Origin: Pseudorhodoferax soli
Lineage (GTDB): Bacteria; Pseudomonadota; Gammaproteobacteria; Burkholderiales; Burkholderiaceae_C
DNA length: 64,000 nt
Reading direction: 5' to 3'
Assembly: GCF_003337555.1 (NCBI RefSeq)
Contig: NZ_QPJK01000002.1
Coordinates: 806,001-870,000 of the forward strand
Of the stretch, positions 34,441 to 43,539 are shown piece after piece; within the stretch, counting starts at the first letter, position 1, and each line of letters begins with the position of its first letter. A program made the translations under genes and the position numbers. Below the pieces are notes generated by a model. The model did not search any database. It had not been told where the DNA came from and worked only from the letters and a program-made list of their open reading frames with translations.

Positions 34441-35409
34441 ATGCAAGCCCTGCGCGTCCACGCCTTCGACCAGCCACCGCGGCTGGACACCCTGCCCTCC
34501 CCCGAACCCGCGGCGGGCGAAGTCCGCGTGCGCGTGCAGGCCTGCGGCATCTCGTTCTTCGACCTGCTGATCGCGCGCGGCGCCTACCAGTGGAAGCCGC
34601 CGCTGCCGTTCACGGTGGGCAGCGAGTTCGCCGGCACCGTCGATGCGCTGGGGGCCGGCACCACGGGGTTCGCGATCGGCGAGCGCGTCTGCGGCTCGCT
34701 GTCGATCGGCGCCTGGGCCGACCAGATCTGCGTGCCGGCGGCCGGGCTGCAGCCGGTGGCGCCCGGTGCGGCGATCGACGAGGCCGCCGTGCTGCACACG
34801 CCTTACGGCACGGCGCTCTACGCGCTGCGCGAGCGCGGCGGCGTGCAGGCCGGCGAGACCGTGCTGGTGCTCGGCGCGACCGGCGGCATCGGCGATGCCG
34901 GCGTGCAGACCGCCAAGGCGCTGGGGGCGCGCGTGATCGCGGCCGTCTCCGGCCCGGCCAAGCAGACCGCGGCGACCCAGGCCGGCGCCGACGCGGTGGT
35001 CGACATGCAGTCCGCCAACTGGAAGGACGAGGTCAAGGCCCTGGCCGGCCCGCGCGGCGTGGACGTGGTGCTGGACCCGGTCGGCGGCGAGGCCATGGAC
35101 ACCGCCTTCCGCACGCTGGGCTGGGGCGGTCGGCACCTGGTGGTGGGCTTTGCCGGGGGCAGCATCGGCAGCCTCAAGGGCAACCTGTGCATCGTGAAGG
35201 GCGCCTCGCTGATCGGCGTGGACCTGCGCCAGTACCGCGAGCGCCAGCCCGAGGCCATGCACCGGCTGCTGGCCGACGTGACCGCGCTGCACGCCCAGGG
35301 ACGCGTCCGCCCACGCATCGCGGCGCACTTCCCGCTGACGCAGGCCAGCGCGGCCTTTTCAATGGCCAGCGAGCGCGCCACCATGGGCCGGGTCATGCTC
35401 GATTTTTAG
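34441..35409 (+). CDS. NADPH:quinone oxidoreductase family protein
   Basis: 322 residues, zinc-free MDR family. The N-terminal catalytic domain includes GISFFDLLIARGAYQWKPPLPFTVGSEF in overlapping blocks, and the Rossmann loop is GATGGIGDAGVQTAK. The signature residues match the YhdH/QOR-like group acting on quinones or enoyl-CoA/enone substrates. It stands alone between the protease and a converging long operon. An in-frame ATG at 34411 would add ten residues; 34441 matches family length better. Confidence 0.87.
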   Translation: MQALRVHAFDQPPRLDTLPSPEPAAGEVRVRVQACGISFFDLLIARGAYQWKPPLPFTVGSEFAGTVDALGAGTTGFAIGERVCGSLSIGAWADQICVPAAGLQPVAPGAAIDEAAVLHTPYGTALYALRERGGVQAGETVLVLGATGGIGDAGVQTAKALGARVIAAVSGPAKQTAATQAGADAVVDMQSANWKDEVKALAGPRGVDVVLDPVGGEAMDTAFRTLGWGGRHLVVGFAGGSIGSLKGNLCIVKGASLIGVDLRQYRERQPEAMHRLLADVTALHAQGRVRPRIAAHFPLTQASAAFSMASERATMGRVMLDF

Positions 35410-35603
35410 GCTGAGCGCCCCCCAGCGCAGCACAGCGCTGATGGGCAAGCGGCCACAGCCACGCCAAGACGCTCCAGGGGCGCTAAAGCCGCGCCAGGGA
35501 GGGCCGAGCATGGGCATTCGATACAACGCGCCGCACCAATGACCTGCAGCAAGCCATCCGGGCCTCGAACGCAGGCATCGGGATCGGCCTGGCCCAGCGT
35601 CAT
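35406..35603 (-). CDS. Doubtful 65-residue ORF coupled to GMC operon end
   Basis: Starts with ATG overlapping the GMC gene stop as ATGA, the same junction used elsewhere in this operon, and ends within the converging quinone reductase 3' end. The product begins MTLGQADPDACVRGPDGLLQ and is Cys-rich (CIECPC, CCAGG) in its second half, which coincides with an inverted-repeat element at 35414-35484. No family is recognised. Either a real small terminal gene or chance coding through a structured intergenic element. Confidence 0.25.
   Translation of the reverse strand: MTLGQADPDACVRGPDGLLQVIGAARCIECPCSALPGAALAPLERLGVAVAACPSALCCAGGRSA
35414..35484. repeat. 71-bp element bounded by perfect 8-bp inverted repeats
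   Basis: AGCGCCCC at the left end and GGGGCGCT at the right end are perfect inverted repeats; the interior contains AGCGCAGCACAGCGCT, a further imperfect palindrome. It begins four bases after the quinone reductase stop, between two converging transcription units, so it may act as a bidirectional structured terminator or be a small palindromic repeat. No second copy was noticed in this window. Confidence 0.4.
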
Positions 35604-37213
35604 GCCTCGCCCTGCAATCGGTGCGCGCTGCGCAGGATCTCGGCCGCCCGCTCGGCGATCACCACGGTGGGCGCCATCGTGTTGCCCGTGGCGATGCTGG
35701 GCATGACGGACGCATCGGCCACGCGCAGGCCGTCGATGCCGAACACGCGCAGCTGGCCGTCGACCACGGCGTCGCGGTCGCTGGCGCGGCCCATCTTGGC
35801 GGTGCCGCTCTGGTGGAAGTACGTGCCGGCGGCGTTGCGCACGAAGTCCTGCAGCGCCGCACCTCGCAAGGGCCCGGGGAAGGCCTCGCGCCGGCGGAAC
35901 GGCGTGCACACCGCGGCGTTGCCGATCTCGCGGCACAGCTCCACGCAGCGCACCATGGCCTGCAGGTCGCTCGGCTCGGCCAGGAAGTTGGCATGCACCA
36001 GCGGCGCGGCGAACGGGTCGGCGCTGGCCAGCAGCACCTGGCCGCGGCTGTCGGGCCGCGCCAGGCCGGGCGCCAGCGTCCAGGCCGAGGCGGCACCGCG
36101 CGGCACGTCGAACTGCTGCGCCACGGTCTCGCTGGCGAAGGGGGTTTCCTCCAGCACCGGCATCAGATCGGGCGTGCGCAGGCCGGCGCGGCTCTTGGCG
36201 TAGAACACGAACTCGGCCGCGTTGTTGCGCGGCGGCTCGGGCGTCACGTATTCCCAGCAGCAGCCGGCCAGCAGGATGTGGTCCTGGAAGTTGCGGCCCA
36301 CGCCGGCCAGGTGCTGGCGCACGGCGATGCCGTGGCGCTGCAGCTGCGCCGCGTCGCCGATGCCCGACAGCATCAGCAGCTTGGGCGTGTTGATGGCGCC
36401 GAGCGAGAGCACCACCTCGCGGCCGGCCCGCACGGTGTGGTGCTTGCCGCGGCGCACGAAGGCGATGCCGCTGGCGCGCGTGCCCTCGAACAGGATTTCG
36501 GTGACCTCGGCGCACAGCAGCACGTCGAGGTTGGGCCGGCCCAGGTAGGGGTGAAGGTAGGTGGCGGACATCGAGACGCGCTGGTTGCCGTCCTGCACCA
36601 GCATGTTGGCCAGGCCGCAGCCGCCATCGCCCTCCATGGCCGCGCCGTTGATGTCGTCCACGGCCGGGATGCCCAGCGCGTCGGTGGCTTCGATCAGCGC
36701 CGGCACCAGCGGCACCGGGTCTTGTGGCTGCTGCACCGTGAGCAGGCCGCCGGTGCCGCGCCGGTGCGCATCGGCCGGGCCGCGCCAGTCCTCGATGCGG
36801 CGGTAGATGGCCAGCACCGATTCGTAGCCCCAGGCTGGGTCGCCGGCGGCCTCGGCCCAGTCTTCGTAGTCGTTGCGGTGGCCGCGCGCCCAGACCGAGC
36901 CGTTGATGCTGGAGCCGCCGCCCAGCACCTTGCCCATGGGCAGCAAGGGCGTGCGGCCGTTCAGCGCTGGGCTGGGCTGGGCCTTGTAGCCCCAGTCGCG
37001 CTCACTGCCGATGTTGGACATCCACAGCGTGGTGTCCAGCACGGCCGGCACGCGGTCGCTGCCGCCGGCCTCGACCAGCAGCACGCTGACCCGCGGGTCT
37101 TCGGCCAGCCGGCGCGCGATGACGCAGCCGGCCGCGCCGCCGCCGCAGACGATGAAGTCGTAGGCCGGGCGGACCTGCTCGGCCAGGTGTTCGTTGTCGC
37201 GCAGCATGGTCAT
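35600..37213 (-). CDS. GMC-family FAD-dependent dehydrogenase (choline dehydrogenase-like)
   Basis: 537 residues. The FAD dinucleotide-binding loop is CGGGAAGCVIARRLAEDP; the GMC signatures GKVLGGGSSINGSVWARGH and SLGAINTPKLLMLSGIGDA follow. The active-site His lies in YFHQSGTAKMG. These enzymes oxidise primary alcohols to aldehydes. It is the last clear gene of the ten-gene operon, four bases after another GMC gene that resembles the gluconate dehydrogenase type, so the two probably act on different alcohols or successive steps. Confidence 0.9.
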   Translation of the reverse strand: MTMLRDNEHLAEQVRPAYDFIVCGGGAAGCVIARRLAEDPRVSVLLVEAGGSDRVPAVLDTTLWMSNIGSERDWGYKAQPSPALNGRTPLLPMGKVLGGGSSINGSVWARGHRNDYEDWAEAAGDPAWGYESVLAIYRRIEDWRGPADAHRRGTGGLLTVQQPQDPVPLVPALIEATDALGIPAVDDINGAAMEGDGGCGLANMLVQDGNQRVSMSATYLHPYLGRPNLDVLLCAEVTEILFEGTRASGIAFVRRGKHHTVRAGREVVLSLGAINTPKLLMLSGIGDAAQLQRHGIAVRQHLAGVGRNFQDHILLAGCCWEYVTPEPPRNNAAEFVFYAKSRAGLRTPDLMPVLEETPFASETVAQQFDVPRGAASAWTLAPGLARPDSRGQVLLASADPFAAPLVHANFLAEPSDLQAMVRCVELCREIGNAAVCTPFRRREAFPGPLRGAALQDFVRNAAGTYFHQSGTAKMGRASDRDAVVDGQLRVFGIDGLRVADASVMPSIATGNTMAPTVVIAERAAEILRSAHRLQGEA

Positions 37214-37217
37214 GGGT

Positions 37218-38777
37218 TCACAGCTCCAGCGCGCCCAGGCGGCGTGCGATGTGGTCGGCCTGGCGCAGTGCCAGCGCCACGATGGTCAGCGTCGGGTTGG
37301 CGGCACCGCCGGAGGCGAACTGGCTGCCGTCGGCGATGTAGAGGTTGGGCAGCTCGTGCGCGCGGCCGAAGCCGTCGACGACCCCATCCTCCGGCCGCGC
37401 GCTCATGCGGTTGCTGCCCAGGTTGTGGGTGGCCGCGTAGGGCGGCGTCTCGATGCAGCGCGTGGCGCCGGCCGCGCGGTGGATCGCCGCCATGCACTGG
37501 TAGCCGTGGTTGCGCATGGCCTGGTCGTTCGGGTGCTCGTCGTAGTGCACGTTGGCCACGGGCACGCCGAAGCGGTCGGCCTCGTCGCTGCGCAGCGTGA
37601 TGCGGTTGCCGCTCTGCGGCATGTCCTCGCCGCTCATGTACAGGCCAGCCATGTGGTCGTAGCGAGAGATCACCGAAGCGAAATCGCGCCCCCACCAACC
37701 CGGGTCGAGCAGCATCGCGGCGCTGGGCAGGCCCATGGCGTTGGTCTCGATGTAGTAGCCGCCCAGGAAGCCGCGCGCAGGGTCGTTCACGGCGAAGTCT
37801 TCCACCAGGCCGGCCATCACCTCGCCGCGGTGCATGTGCACGGGATGGTCGAACAGCGACCACAGCGTCTGCACCACATGGCGCAGGTAGTTGCGGCCGA
37901 CCTGGCCCCAGCCGTTGGCCAGGCCCTGCGGGAAGCGGCCGCTGGCCGAGTGCAGCAACAGGCGCGAACTCTCCACGCTGTTGGCAGCCAGCACCACCAC
38001 GCGCGCCGCCTGGCGCTGCCGCTGGCCGGCGGCGTCGGCATAGACCACGGCACAGGCGCGGCCAGCGGCGTCGTGCGCCACGTGCAGCGCGCGGCAGCCG
38101 CTGCGCAGGTCGAGCCGGCCGGTGGCCAGCGCGCGCGGGATCTCCACGGCCTGCGTGGACCAGCGCGACTGGTGCTTGTCGCCGGCGATCGTGAAGCCGT
38201 CCTGCACGGTGGCGGGCCGGCCGTCGTAGGGCTGGCTGTTGATGGCATGGCGGCCCGTGGACGCGCGCTTGAGGCCCAGCCGCGCCGCGCCGTGCAGCAT
38301 CACCTTGCAGTTGTTGTTGGCCGGCAGCGGCGGCAGGCCGTTGGTGCCGGTCACGCCCATGCGGCGCTCGGCCGCGTCGTACCAGGGCGCCAGTTCGTCC
38401 AGGCCGAACGGCCAGTCGATCAGGCTGGTGCCGGGCACGGCGCCGAACGTGCTGCGCGCACGGAAGTCGTCGGCCAGCAGCCGGTAGGCGCAGCCGGACC
38501 AGTGCGCCGTGGTGCCGCCCACGGTCTCGCAGTGCCAGACCGGCGCCTCGGGATGGTCGCGCGCCACGCGCCAGTTGCCCGAGGCGGTGCGCTTGTCGAG
38601 CCACGACAGCATGTCGTAGGCCGCCCATTCGTCGTTGACGAAATCCTCGGCCGCGAACTGGCGGCCGGATTCGAGCAGCACCACCGGCACGCCGCGCTGG
38701 CACAGCGCGTTGGCCAGCGTGCCGCCGCCCGCGCCCGAGCCGATGACGACCACGGCGCTGTCGTCGTCCAGCGTCAT
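37218..38777 (-). CDS. GMC oxidoreductase, gluconate/alcohol dehydrogenase large-subunit type
   Basis: 519 residues. The FAD loop IGSGAGGGTLANALCQRG and the ETVGGTTAHWSGCAYR block are typical of the membrane-associated flavoprotein subunits of gluconate, sorbitol and related dehydrogenases. The C-terminal LYIADGSQFASGGAANPTLT is also conserved. Its start overlaps the upstream subunit-3-like gene by ATGA, giving the large/small subunit pair. No cytochrome c subunit is present in the operon, so electrons would have to pass to a separately encoded acceptor. Confidence 0.9.
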   Translation of the reverse strand: MTLDDDSAVVVIGSGAGGGTLANALCQRGVPVVLLESGRQFAAEDFVNDEWAAYDMLSWLDKRTASGNWRVARDHPEAPVWHCETVGGTTAHWSGCAYRLLADDFRARSTFGAVPGTSLIDWPFGLDELAPWYDAAERRMGVTGTNGLPPLPANNNCKVMLHGAARLGLKRASTGRHAINSQPYDGRPATVQDGFTIAGDKHQSRWSTQAVEIPRALATGRLDLRSGCRALHVAHDAAGRACAVVYADAAGQRQRQAARVVVLAANSVESSRLLLHSASGRFPQGLANGWGQVGRNYLRHVVQTLWSLFDHPVHMHRGEVMAGLVEDFAVNDPARGFLGGYYIETNAMGLPSAAMLLDPGWWGRDFASVISRYDHMAGLYMSGEDMPQSGNRITLRSDEADRFGVPVANVHYDEHPNDQAMRNHGYQCMAAIHRAAGATRCIETPPYAATHNLGSNRMSARPEDGVVDGFGRAHELPNLYIADGSQFASGGAANPTLTIVALALRQADHIARRLGALEL

Positions 38778-39271
38778 GGCTTAGCTTGCGGCGCCACGGG
38801 CAGCTGCAGGTCGTCGAAGCCGCGCTGGACATAGCCGCCCAGGTGGTAGGCCGCACCCTCGTAGCCGAAGGCCTGCCACACCGCCAGGTCGTCGTACAGG
38901 AAGCGCACGGTCAGGCGCTGCAGCAGGCGAAAGCCCGGCAGGCCGGCCGCCTCGGCGTTGCGCAGGGCCGTGGTGCGGTAGCTCTCGCTGCAAGCCGCGA
39001 ACGGGGCCGGCACCGCAGACGACAAGGCCGACAGCAGCGCCCGCAGGGGCGCGGCGAGCGCCGGCTGGCGCTGGCACAGCGCGTCGAGCGCGGCCACGGT
39101 GCGGCGGTAGACCGGGTCGGCCAACCCGTCGTGCGGGTACAGCGTGCGCATGGCGGCGAGCAGGTGCTGCGCTTCGCCCGCACCGAACACGCGCAGGCCC
39201 GCCACCCAAGCAACGGCGTCGTCGCACGACGCCGGCTGCGGCAGCCGCGGGTCCTTGTGGGCCTCGTGCAT
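38774..39271 (-). CDS. Gluconate 2-dehydrogenase subunit 3-like protein
   Basis: 165 residues matching the small-subunit family: an early helix (AQHLLAAMRTLYPHDG), the conserved DPVYRRTVAALDAL segment, and the terminal YEGAAYHLGGYVQRGFDDLQLP. No Tat leader is visible, whereas many small subunits of this type carry one, so the complex may stay cytosolic or the leader may be supplied otherwise. It overlaps the GMC large subunit by four bases and lies 10 bases after the aldehyde dehydrogenase. Confidence 0.8.
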   Translation of the reverse strand: MHEAHKDPRLPQPASCDDAVAWVAGLRVFGAGEAQHLLAAMRTLYPHDGLADPVYRRTVAALDALCQRQPALAAPLRALLSALSSAVPAPFAACSESYRTTALRNAEAAGLPGFRLLQRLTVRFLYDDLAVWQAFGYEGAAYHLGGYVQRGFDDLQLPVAPQAKP

Positions 39272-39281
39272 GGCGCCGCGG

Positions 39282-40748
39282 TCAGAAGGGATAAGCGCGC
39301 TGGCCCATCTGCAGCGTGATCCACTTCAGCTCGGTCATCTCCTCGATGGAGGCGCGCCCGCCCTCGCGCCCGAAGCCCGATTGCTTGACGCCACCGAAGG
39401 CGATGTGCGATTCGTCGGAGATGGTGGTGTCGTTGACGTGCACCATGCCCGACTCGGAACGCATGGCGAAATCCATGGCCTTCTGCAGGTCGTTGGTGAC
39501 GATGGCCGACGACAGGCCATAGGCCGTGTCGTTGGCGATCTGCAACGCGTGCTCGGCGTCGCGCGCGCGGATCAGCGAGGTGACGGGGCCGAACGATTCC
39601 TCGTCGTAGATCGTCATCTCGGGCGTCACATCGGCCAGCACGGTGGGCTTGAAGAAGGCGCCCTCGTAGGTGCCGCCGGCCAGCAGCCGCGCGCCCTTGG
39701 CCACCGCGTCGTCGATCTGGCCGCGGATGAACTGGCACTGCTGCGGCCGGATCAGCGGGCCGACCACGGTGGCCGGATCGCGCGGATCGCCCACGCGGAT
39801 GCCCTTGGCCTTCTCGGTGAAGGCCATGGCGAAGCGCTCGTACAGCGCGTCTTCCACGATGACCCGCGAACTGGCCATGCACACCTGGCCCTGGTGGAAG
39901 AAGATGCCGAACGCGGCCGAATCCACCGCGTACTGCAGGTCGGCGTCGGCCAGCACCACCAGCGGGTTCTTGCCGCCCAGTTCCAGCGTGTAGCGCTTCA
40001 TCTGCGCGCCGCACTGCGCGGCCAGCAGCCGGCCCACGCGCGCCGAACCCGTGAAGGTGATCTTGCGCACGCGCAGGTCTGCCACCAGCGCCTTGCCCAC
40101 CACCTCGGCCGGACCCGGCACCACGTTGAACACCCCGGGCGGCAGGCCGGCCTGCTCGAAGCATTCGGCCATGACCAGGCCCGACAGCGGTGTCATCTCC
40201 GAGGGCTTGAGCACGAAGGTGTTGCCCGCGGCCAGCGCGAAGGCCACCTTCTTCATGGTCAGCAGGAACGGCGAGTTGAACGGCGCGATGCCGCCGACCA
40301 CGCCGAGCGGCTGGCGCACCGTCATCGACAGCTGGCCCGGCTGGCTGGCCGGGAAGGTGTCGCCACCCACGTGGTAGCACAGGCCGGCGGCCACGCGCAG
40401 GCATTCCACAGCGTAGCTCACCTCCCACGGCGCCTTGATGAAGACCGAGCCGTTCTCTTCGATGATGAGGTCGCGGATCGCGTCGGCGCGGCTGGCGATC
40501 ACGTCGGCCGCCTTCAGCAGCAGCGTGGCGCGCTCGCCGGCCAGGAGCTTGCCCCAGCCCACGCGCGCGGCGTGGGCGCCGGCGATGGCGTCTTCCACAT
40601 CGGCCGTGCTGGCCTGGGCCACGCGCGCGAACACCTGGCCCGTGGCCGGGTTCACATCCTCGGCCCAGGCGCCTTCGCTGCCCTGGCGCCATTGGCCGTT
40701 GATGTAGAGCGGGCGGATCGGCAGCGCTGCGGCCTCATGCGTTCCCAT
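39282..40748 (-). CDS. NAD(P)+-dependent aldehyde dehydrogenase
   Basis: 488 residues. The cofactor loop FTGSARVGRLL, the general base Glu in LELGGKNPLVV and the catalytic Cys in GQVCMASSR (about residue 290) are intact. The overall pattern resembles vanillin/salicylaldehyde dehydrogenases. In the operon it would convert the aldehyde made by the GMC dehydrogenases to an acid. It begins 14 bases after the acetamidase/formamidase gene. Confidence 0.92.
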   Translation of the reverse strand: MGTHEAAALPIRPLYINGQWRQGSEGAWAEDVNPATGQVFARVAQASTADVEDAIAGAHAARVGWGKLLAGERATLLLKAADVIASRADAIRDLIIEENGSVFIKAPWEVSYAVECLRVAAGLCYHVGGDTFPASQPGQLSMTVRQPLGVVGGIAPFNSPFLLTMKKVAFALAAGNTFVLKPSEMTPLSGLVMAECFEQAGLPPGVFNVVPGPAEVVGKALVADLRVRKITFTGSARVGRLLAAQCGAQMKRYTLELGGKNPLVVLADADLQYAVDSAAFGIFFHQGQVCMASSRVIVEDALYERFAMAFTEKAKGIRVGDPRDPATVVGPLIRPQQCQFIRGQIDDAVAKGARLLAGGTYEGAFFKPTVLADVTPEMTIYDEESFGPVTSLIRARDAEHALQIANDTAYGLSSAIVTNDLQKAMDFAMRSESGMVHVNDTTISDESHIAFGGVKQSGFGREGGRASIEEMTELKWITLQMGQRAYPF

Positions 40749-40762
40749 GTCGTCGGTTCCTG

Positions 40763-41731
40763 TCAAGAAGTGGAGAGAGAAGTAGAGAGCGAAGGCCGCT
40801 GCACCGCGGTCTTGGGCAGCATGCAGTGCACGCCCTTGTTGATGTCGACCATCTGCGTCACGCGCAGGTCGGCGGCGATGCTGCACAGCGTGTAGGCGTC
40901 GATGGCCGGCAGGCCGGACAGCTCGCCGATCCAGCGGATCATCTCGCGCAGGGCCTGGCGTGCGGCATCGTCCAGGTCTTCGTCGAAGCCCATCGCGATG
41001 TAGTGCGTGGCGGTCTCCGCGCGCGGCAGCGCCTGCTGCAGGTCCTTGCGCACAGTCAGGCGGAAGCTGCCGCGCAGGCTGGTCTCGATGGCGGTCAGGC
41101 AGACCTCGCCGTCGCCCTGCAGCGCATGGCCATCGCCGGCGGCGAACAGCGCGCCTGCGTTGAACACCGGGAAGTAGACGGTGCAGCCCTCGGTGAGCGC
41201 GCGGTTGTCCATGTTGCCGCCGTGCTCGCGCGGGATGATGGAGGTGATGCGCCCGTAGCCCGGCGGCGGGGCGACGCCGAAGTTGCCGAAGAAAGGGTCG
41301 AGCGGCAGCGTCAAGCCCCATGGCAGCTGCGCCGTGCGCGCGGCCATGTCGAGCGGGATGTGCAGCCGGCGCTCGACGGGGAAGTCCTCCGGCAGCGTGC
41401 CCAGCAGCGGCTTGATGATGTTCCAGCCCCAGGGCTGGCGCAGTTCGACCTTCAGCACCTCGACCTGCAGCACGTCGCCAGGCATGGCGCCTTCGACCCA
41501 GATCGGCCCCGTCAGCAGGTGCGGGCCCGAGCCGCGCGGGCCGGCGGCCAGCACGGCGCGGTGCTCGGGCAGCAGCAGGGCTTCGTCTTCGGGCAGGTCG
41601 TCGGGCTCGCCCGACAGCGTGTCGATGGTCACGGTGTCGCCGCTGGCGATGCGCAGCACGGGCGGGCGCGCTGCGTCCCAATAGCCCCAGGCGACGGTCT
41701 CGGAGGTGGCGTGCAGATGGTGGTGTGTCAT
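40763..41731 (-). CDS. Acetamidase/formamidase family protein
   Basis: 322 residues of the FmdA/AmdA family. The metal- and substrate-binding segments PHLLTGPIWVEGAMPGD and HGGNMDNRALTEGCTVYFPVF are clear, as is the GDGHALQGDGEVCLTAIE block. Members hydrolyse formamide or short amides to ammonia and acid. Within a transport/alcohol-oxidation operon it implies that the imported compound or a product carries an amide or N-formyl group. The C-terminus ends in a short Ser/Thr repeat (SLSTSLSTS). Three bases separate it from the upstream permease. Confidence 0.88.
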   Translation of the reverse strand: MTHHHLHATSETVAWGYWDAARPPVLRIASGDTVTIDTLSGEPDDLPEDEALLLPEHRAVLAAGPRGSGPHLLTGPIWVEGAMPGDVLQVEVLKVELRQPWGWNIIKPLLGTLPEDFPVERRLHIPLDMAARTAQLPWGLTLPLDPFFGNFGVAPPPGYGRITSIIPREHGGNMDNRALTEGCTVYFPVFNAGALFAAGDGHALQGDGEVCLTAIETSLRGSFRLTVRKDLQQALPRAETATHYIAMGFDEDLDDAARQALREMIRWIGELSGLPAIDAYTLCSIAADLRVTQMVDINKGVHCMLPKTAVQRPSLSTSLSTS

Positions 41732-41734
41732 CGA

Positions 41735-42571
41735 TCAACCTTTCACGGCGCCCATCGTCAGGCCGCGCACGATCTGCTTTTGCAGCAGGCACACGGCCAG
41801 CAGCACGGGCAGCAGCGCCACCATGCCGACGACCGCCATCTCGCCCCAGCGCACGCCCTGCGCCGTGATCAGCAGCGGAATCGCCACCGGCAGTGTCTTG
41901 ACGTTCTGCCCGCCCAGCATGAAGGCGAACAGGAACTCGTTCCACGCGAAGATGAAGCACAGCATGCCGGTGGAGACGATGCCCGAGCGCAGCAGCGGCA
42001 GCACCACGCGCAGGAACACGGCGAAGCGCGAATGGCCCTCGACCATCGCAGCCTCTTCGAGCTGCACCGGCAGGTCGCGGCAGAAGCTGCGCAGCACCCA
42101 GATGTAGAACGACAGGTTGAAGGTGAGGTAGGCCAGCGACAGCCCGACGAAGGAATCGAGCAGGCCGATCTGCGTGTAGATCAGGTAGAACGGGATGACC
42201 AGGCAGATCGGCGGCGCCATGCGCGTGGCCAGGATGAACAGGAACAGGTCGTCGCGCGCCTTGAGCTCGAAGCGCGCGAAGGCGTAGGCGGCCGGCGTGC
42301 CGACCAGCACCACCAGCGCGGTGCTGGCCAGGCCCAGCAGCACCGAGGTGCCCAGGTAGTTCAGGAAACCGGTCTCCAGCACATAGCGGAAGTGGTCCAG
42401 CGTGGGCGCGAAGGTCCAGGCCGTGGGCCGCGTGAACATCAGCGCATCGGGCTTGAAGGCCATCGCGGCCAGCCAGCCGACCGGGAACAGCAGCAGGCCG
42501 GCGAGCGCGATGGTCAAGAGGGTCCAGCCGATGGCGTAGCGGCGCGGGGTGTGCAGGGTGGTGGTGGTCAT
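41735..42571 (-). CDS. ABC transporter permease, MalG/GlpQ-like
   Basis: 278 residues, six predicted membrane segments, with the EAA coupling loop QLEEAAMVEGHSRFAVFLRVVLPLL. It belongs to the carbohydrate-uptake (CUT1-like) permease group and would pair with the adjoining permease. One base separates it from that gene's stop, so translation is coupled. Confidence 0.9.
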   Translation of the reverse strand: MTTTTLHTPRRYAIGWTLLTIALAGLLLFPVGWLAAMAFKPDALMFTRPTAWTFAPTLDHFRYVLETGFLNYLGTSVLLGLASTALVVLVGTPAAYAFARFELKARDDLFLFILATRMAPPICLVIPFYLIYTQIGLLDSFVGLSLAYLTFNLSFYIWVLRSFCRDLPVQLEEAAMVEGHSRFAVFLRVVLPLLRSGIVSTGMLCFIFAWNEFLFAFMLGGQNVKTLPVAIPLLITAQGVRWGEMAVVGMVALLPVLLAVCLLQKQIVRGLTMGAVKG

Positions 42572-42572
42572 G

Positions 42573-43523
42573 TCAGAACGCCTTGAGCTTCTTCTTCGCC
42601 ACCTGGTAGAAGATGTTGCAGACCACGAAGAAGCTCAGCCACACCAGCACGGCCAGCGCAGCCGATTCACCGATGCGCCACTGCTCGAAGGTCATCTTGT
42701 AGGCCAGCACGCTCGGCGATTCCGTCGACACGCCGGGGCCACCCGAGGTCAGGATGAAGATCGAATCGAAGATCTTGAACGCGTCGATGAAGCGCAGCAT
42801 GCCGATCACCACCAGCAGCGGCGTCATGAGCGGCAGCGTGAGGTGGAAGAAGGTCTGGAACGCGTTGGCGCCATCCACCGCGGCGGCGCGGTACGGGCTC
42901 TCGGGCAGCGCCTGGCGGCCGGCGAAGAAGGCCAGCATCATGAACGGCGTCCACTGCCAGACATCGACCAGCGCCAGCGCGATCAGCGCATGGTCGACCG
43001 ACGAGAACACCGAGGCGCCCTGCAGCCAGCCGAAGCGCTCGATCACGTTGTAAGACAGCAGGCCCCAGGAGCCGGCCAGCATGATCTTCCACAGCAGGCC
43101 GACCACGATGGGCGCCATCATGCTGGGGATGAACAGCAGCGGCAGCCAGACGCTGCGGCCCCAGATCTTCTGGTTCAGCACCAGCGCACCGCCCAGGCCC
43201 AGCACGAACTCCAGCGGCACGGCGATCGCCATGAAGATCGCCGCCACCTTGAGGCTGTTCCAGAACCGGTCGTTGCCCAGCAGCCGCGTGAAGTTGTCGA
43301 AGCCGTTCCAGTCGCCCACCTGGCCGTACTCCACCGCGTGCAGGCTCAGGTACACGGCATAGCAGAACGGCACCAGGCTCACGATCACGAGCACCAGCAG
43401 CGCCGGCGCCACCAGCGCATAGGGGTAGGCGGCGCCGTCGCTGAAGCGGCGCCGGTAGCTGCGCCCGGCGGCGGCCGGGGGCGCCGCGGGCAAGGTGCCC
43501 ACGGCCGGGGGAATCGCGCTCAC
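42573..43523 (-). CDS. ABC transporter permease, MalF/GlpP-like
   Basis: 316 residues with a cytoplasmic Pro/Ala-rich N-terminus and six membrane segments. The coupling loop is PYRAAAVDGANAFQTFFHLTLPLM, the usual MalF-type EAA variant. It uses a GTG start. It lies 16 bases after the binding-protein gene and forms the heterodimeric channel with the next gene. Confidence 0.9.
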   Translation of the reverse strand: MSAIPPAVGTLPAAPPAAAGRSYRRRFSDGAAYPYALVAPALLVLVIVSLVPFCYAVYLSLHAVEYGQVGDWNGFDNFTRLLGNDRFWNSLKVAAIFMAIAVPLEFVLGLGGALVLNQKIWGRSVWLPLLFIPSMMAPIVVGLLWKIMLAGSWGLLSYNVIERFGWLQGASVFSSVDHALIALALVDVWQWTPFMMLAFFAGRQALPESPYRAAAVDGANAFQTFFHLTLPLMTPLLVVIGMLRFIDAFKIFDSIFILTSGGPGVSTESPSVLAYKMTFEQWRIGESAALAVLVWLSFFVVCNIFYQVAKKKLKAF

Positions 43524-43539
43524 GGCTGCTGCCCCGGGT

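Noticed and set aside
40826-42586. Plus-strand His/Gln/Arg-rich ORF of 586 codons
   Set aside because: Antisense to acetamidase and permease; His/Gln richness arises from reverse-complemented GC-rich codons.
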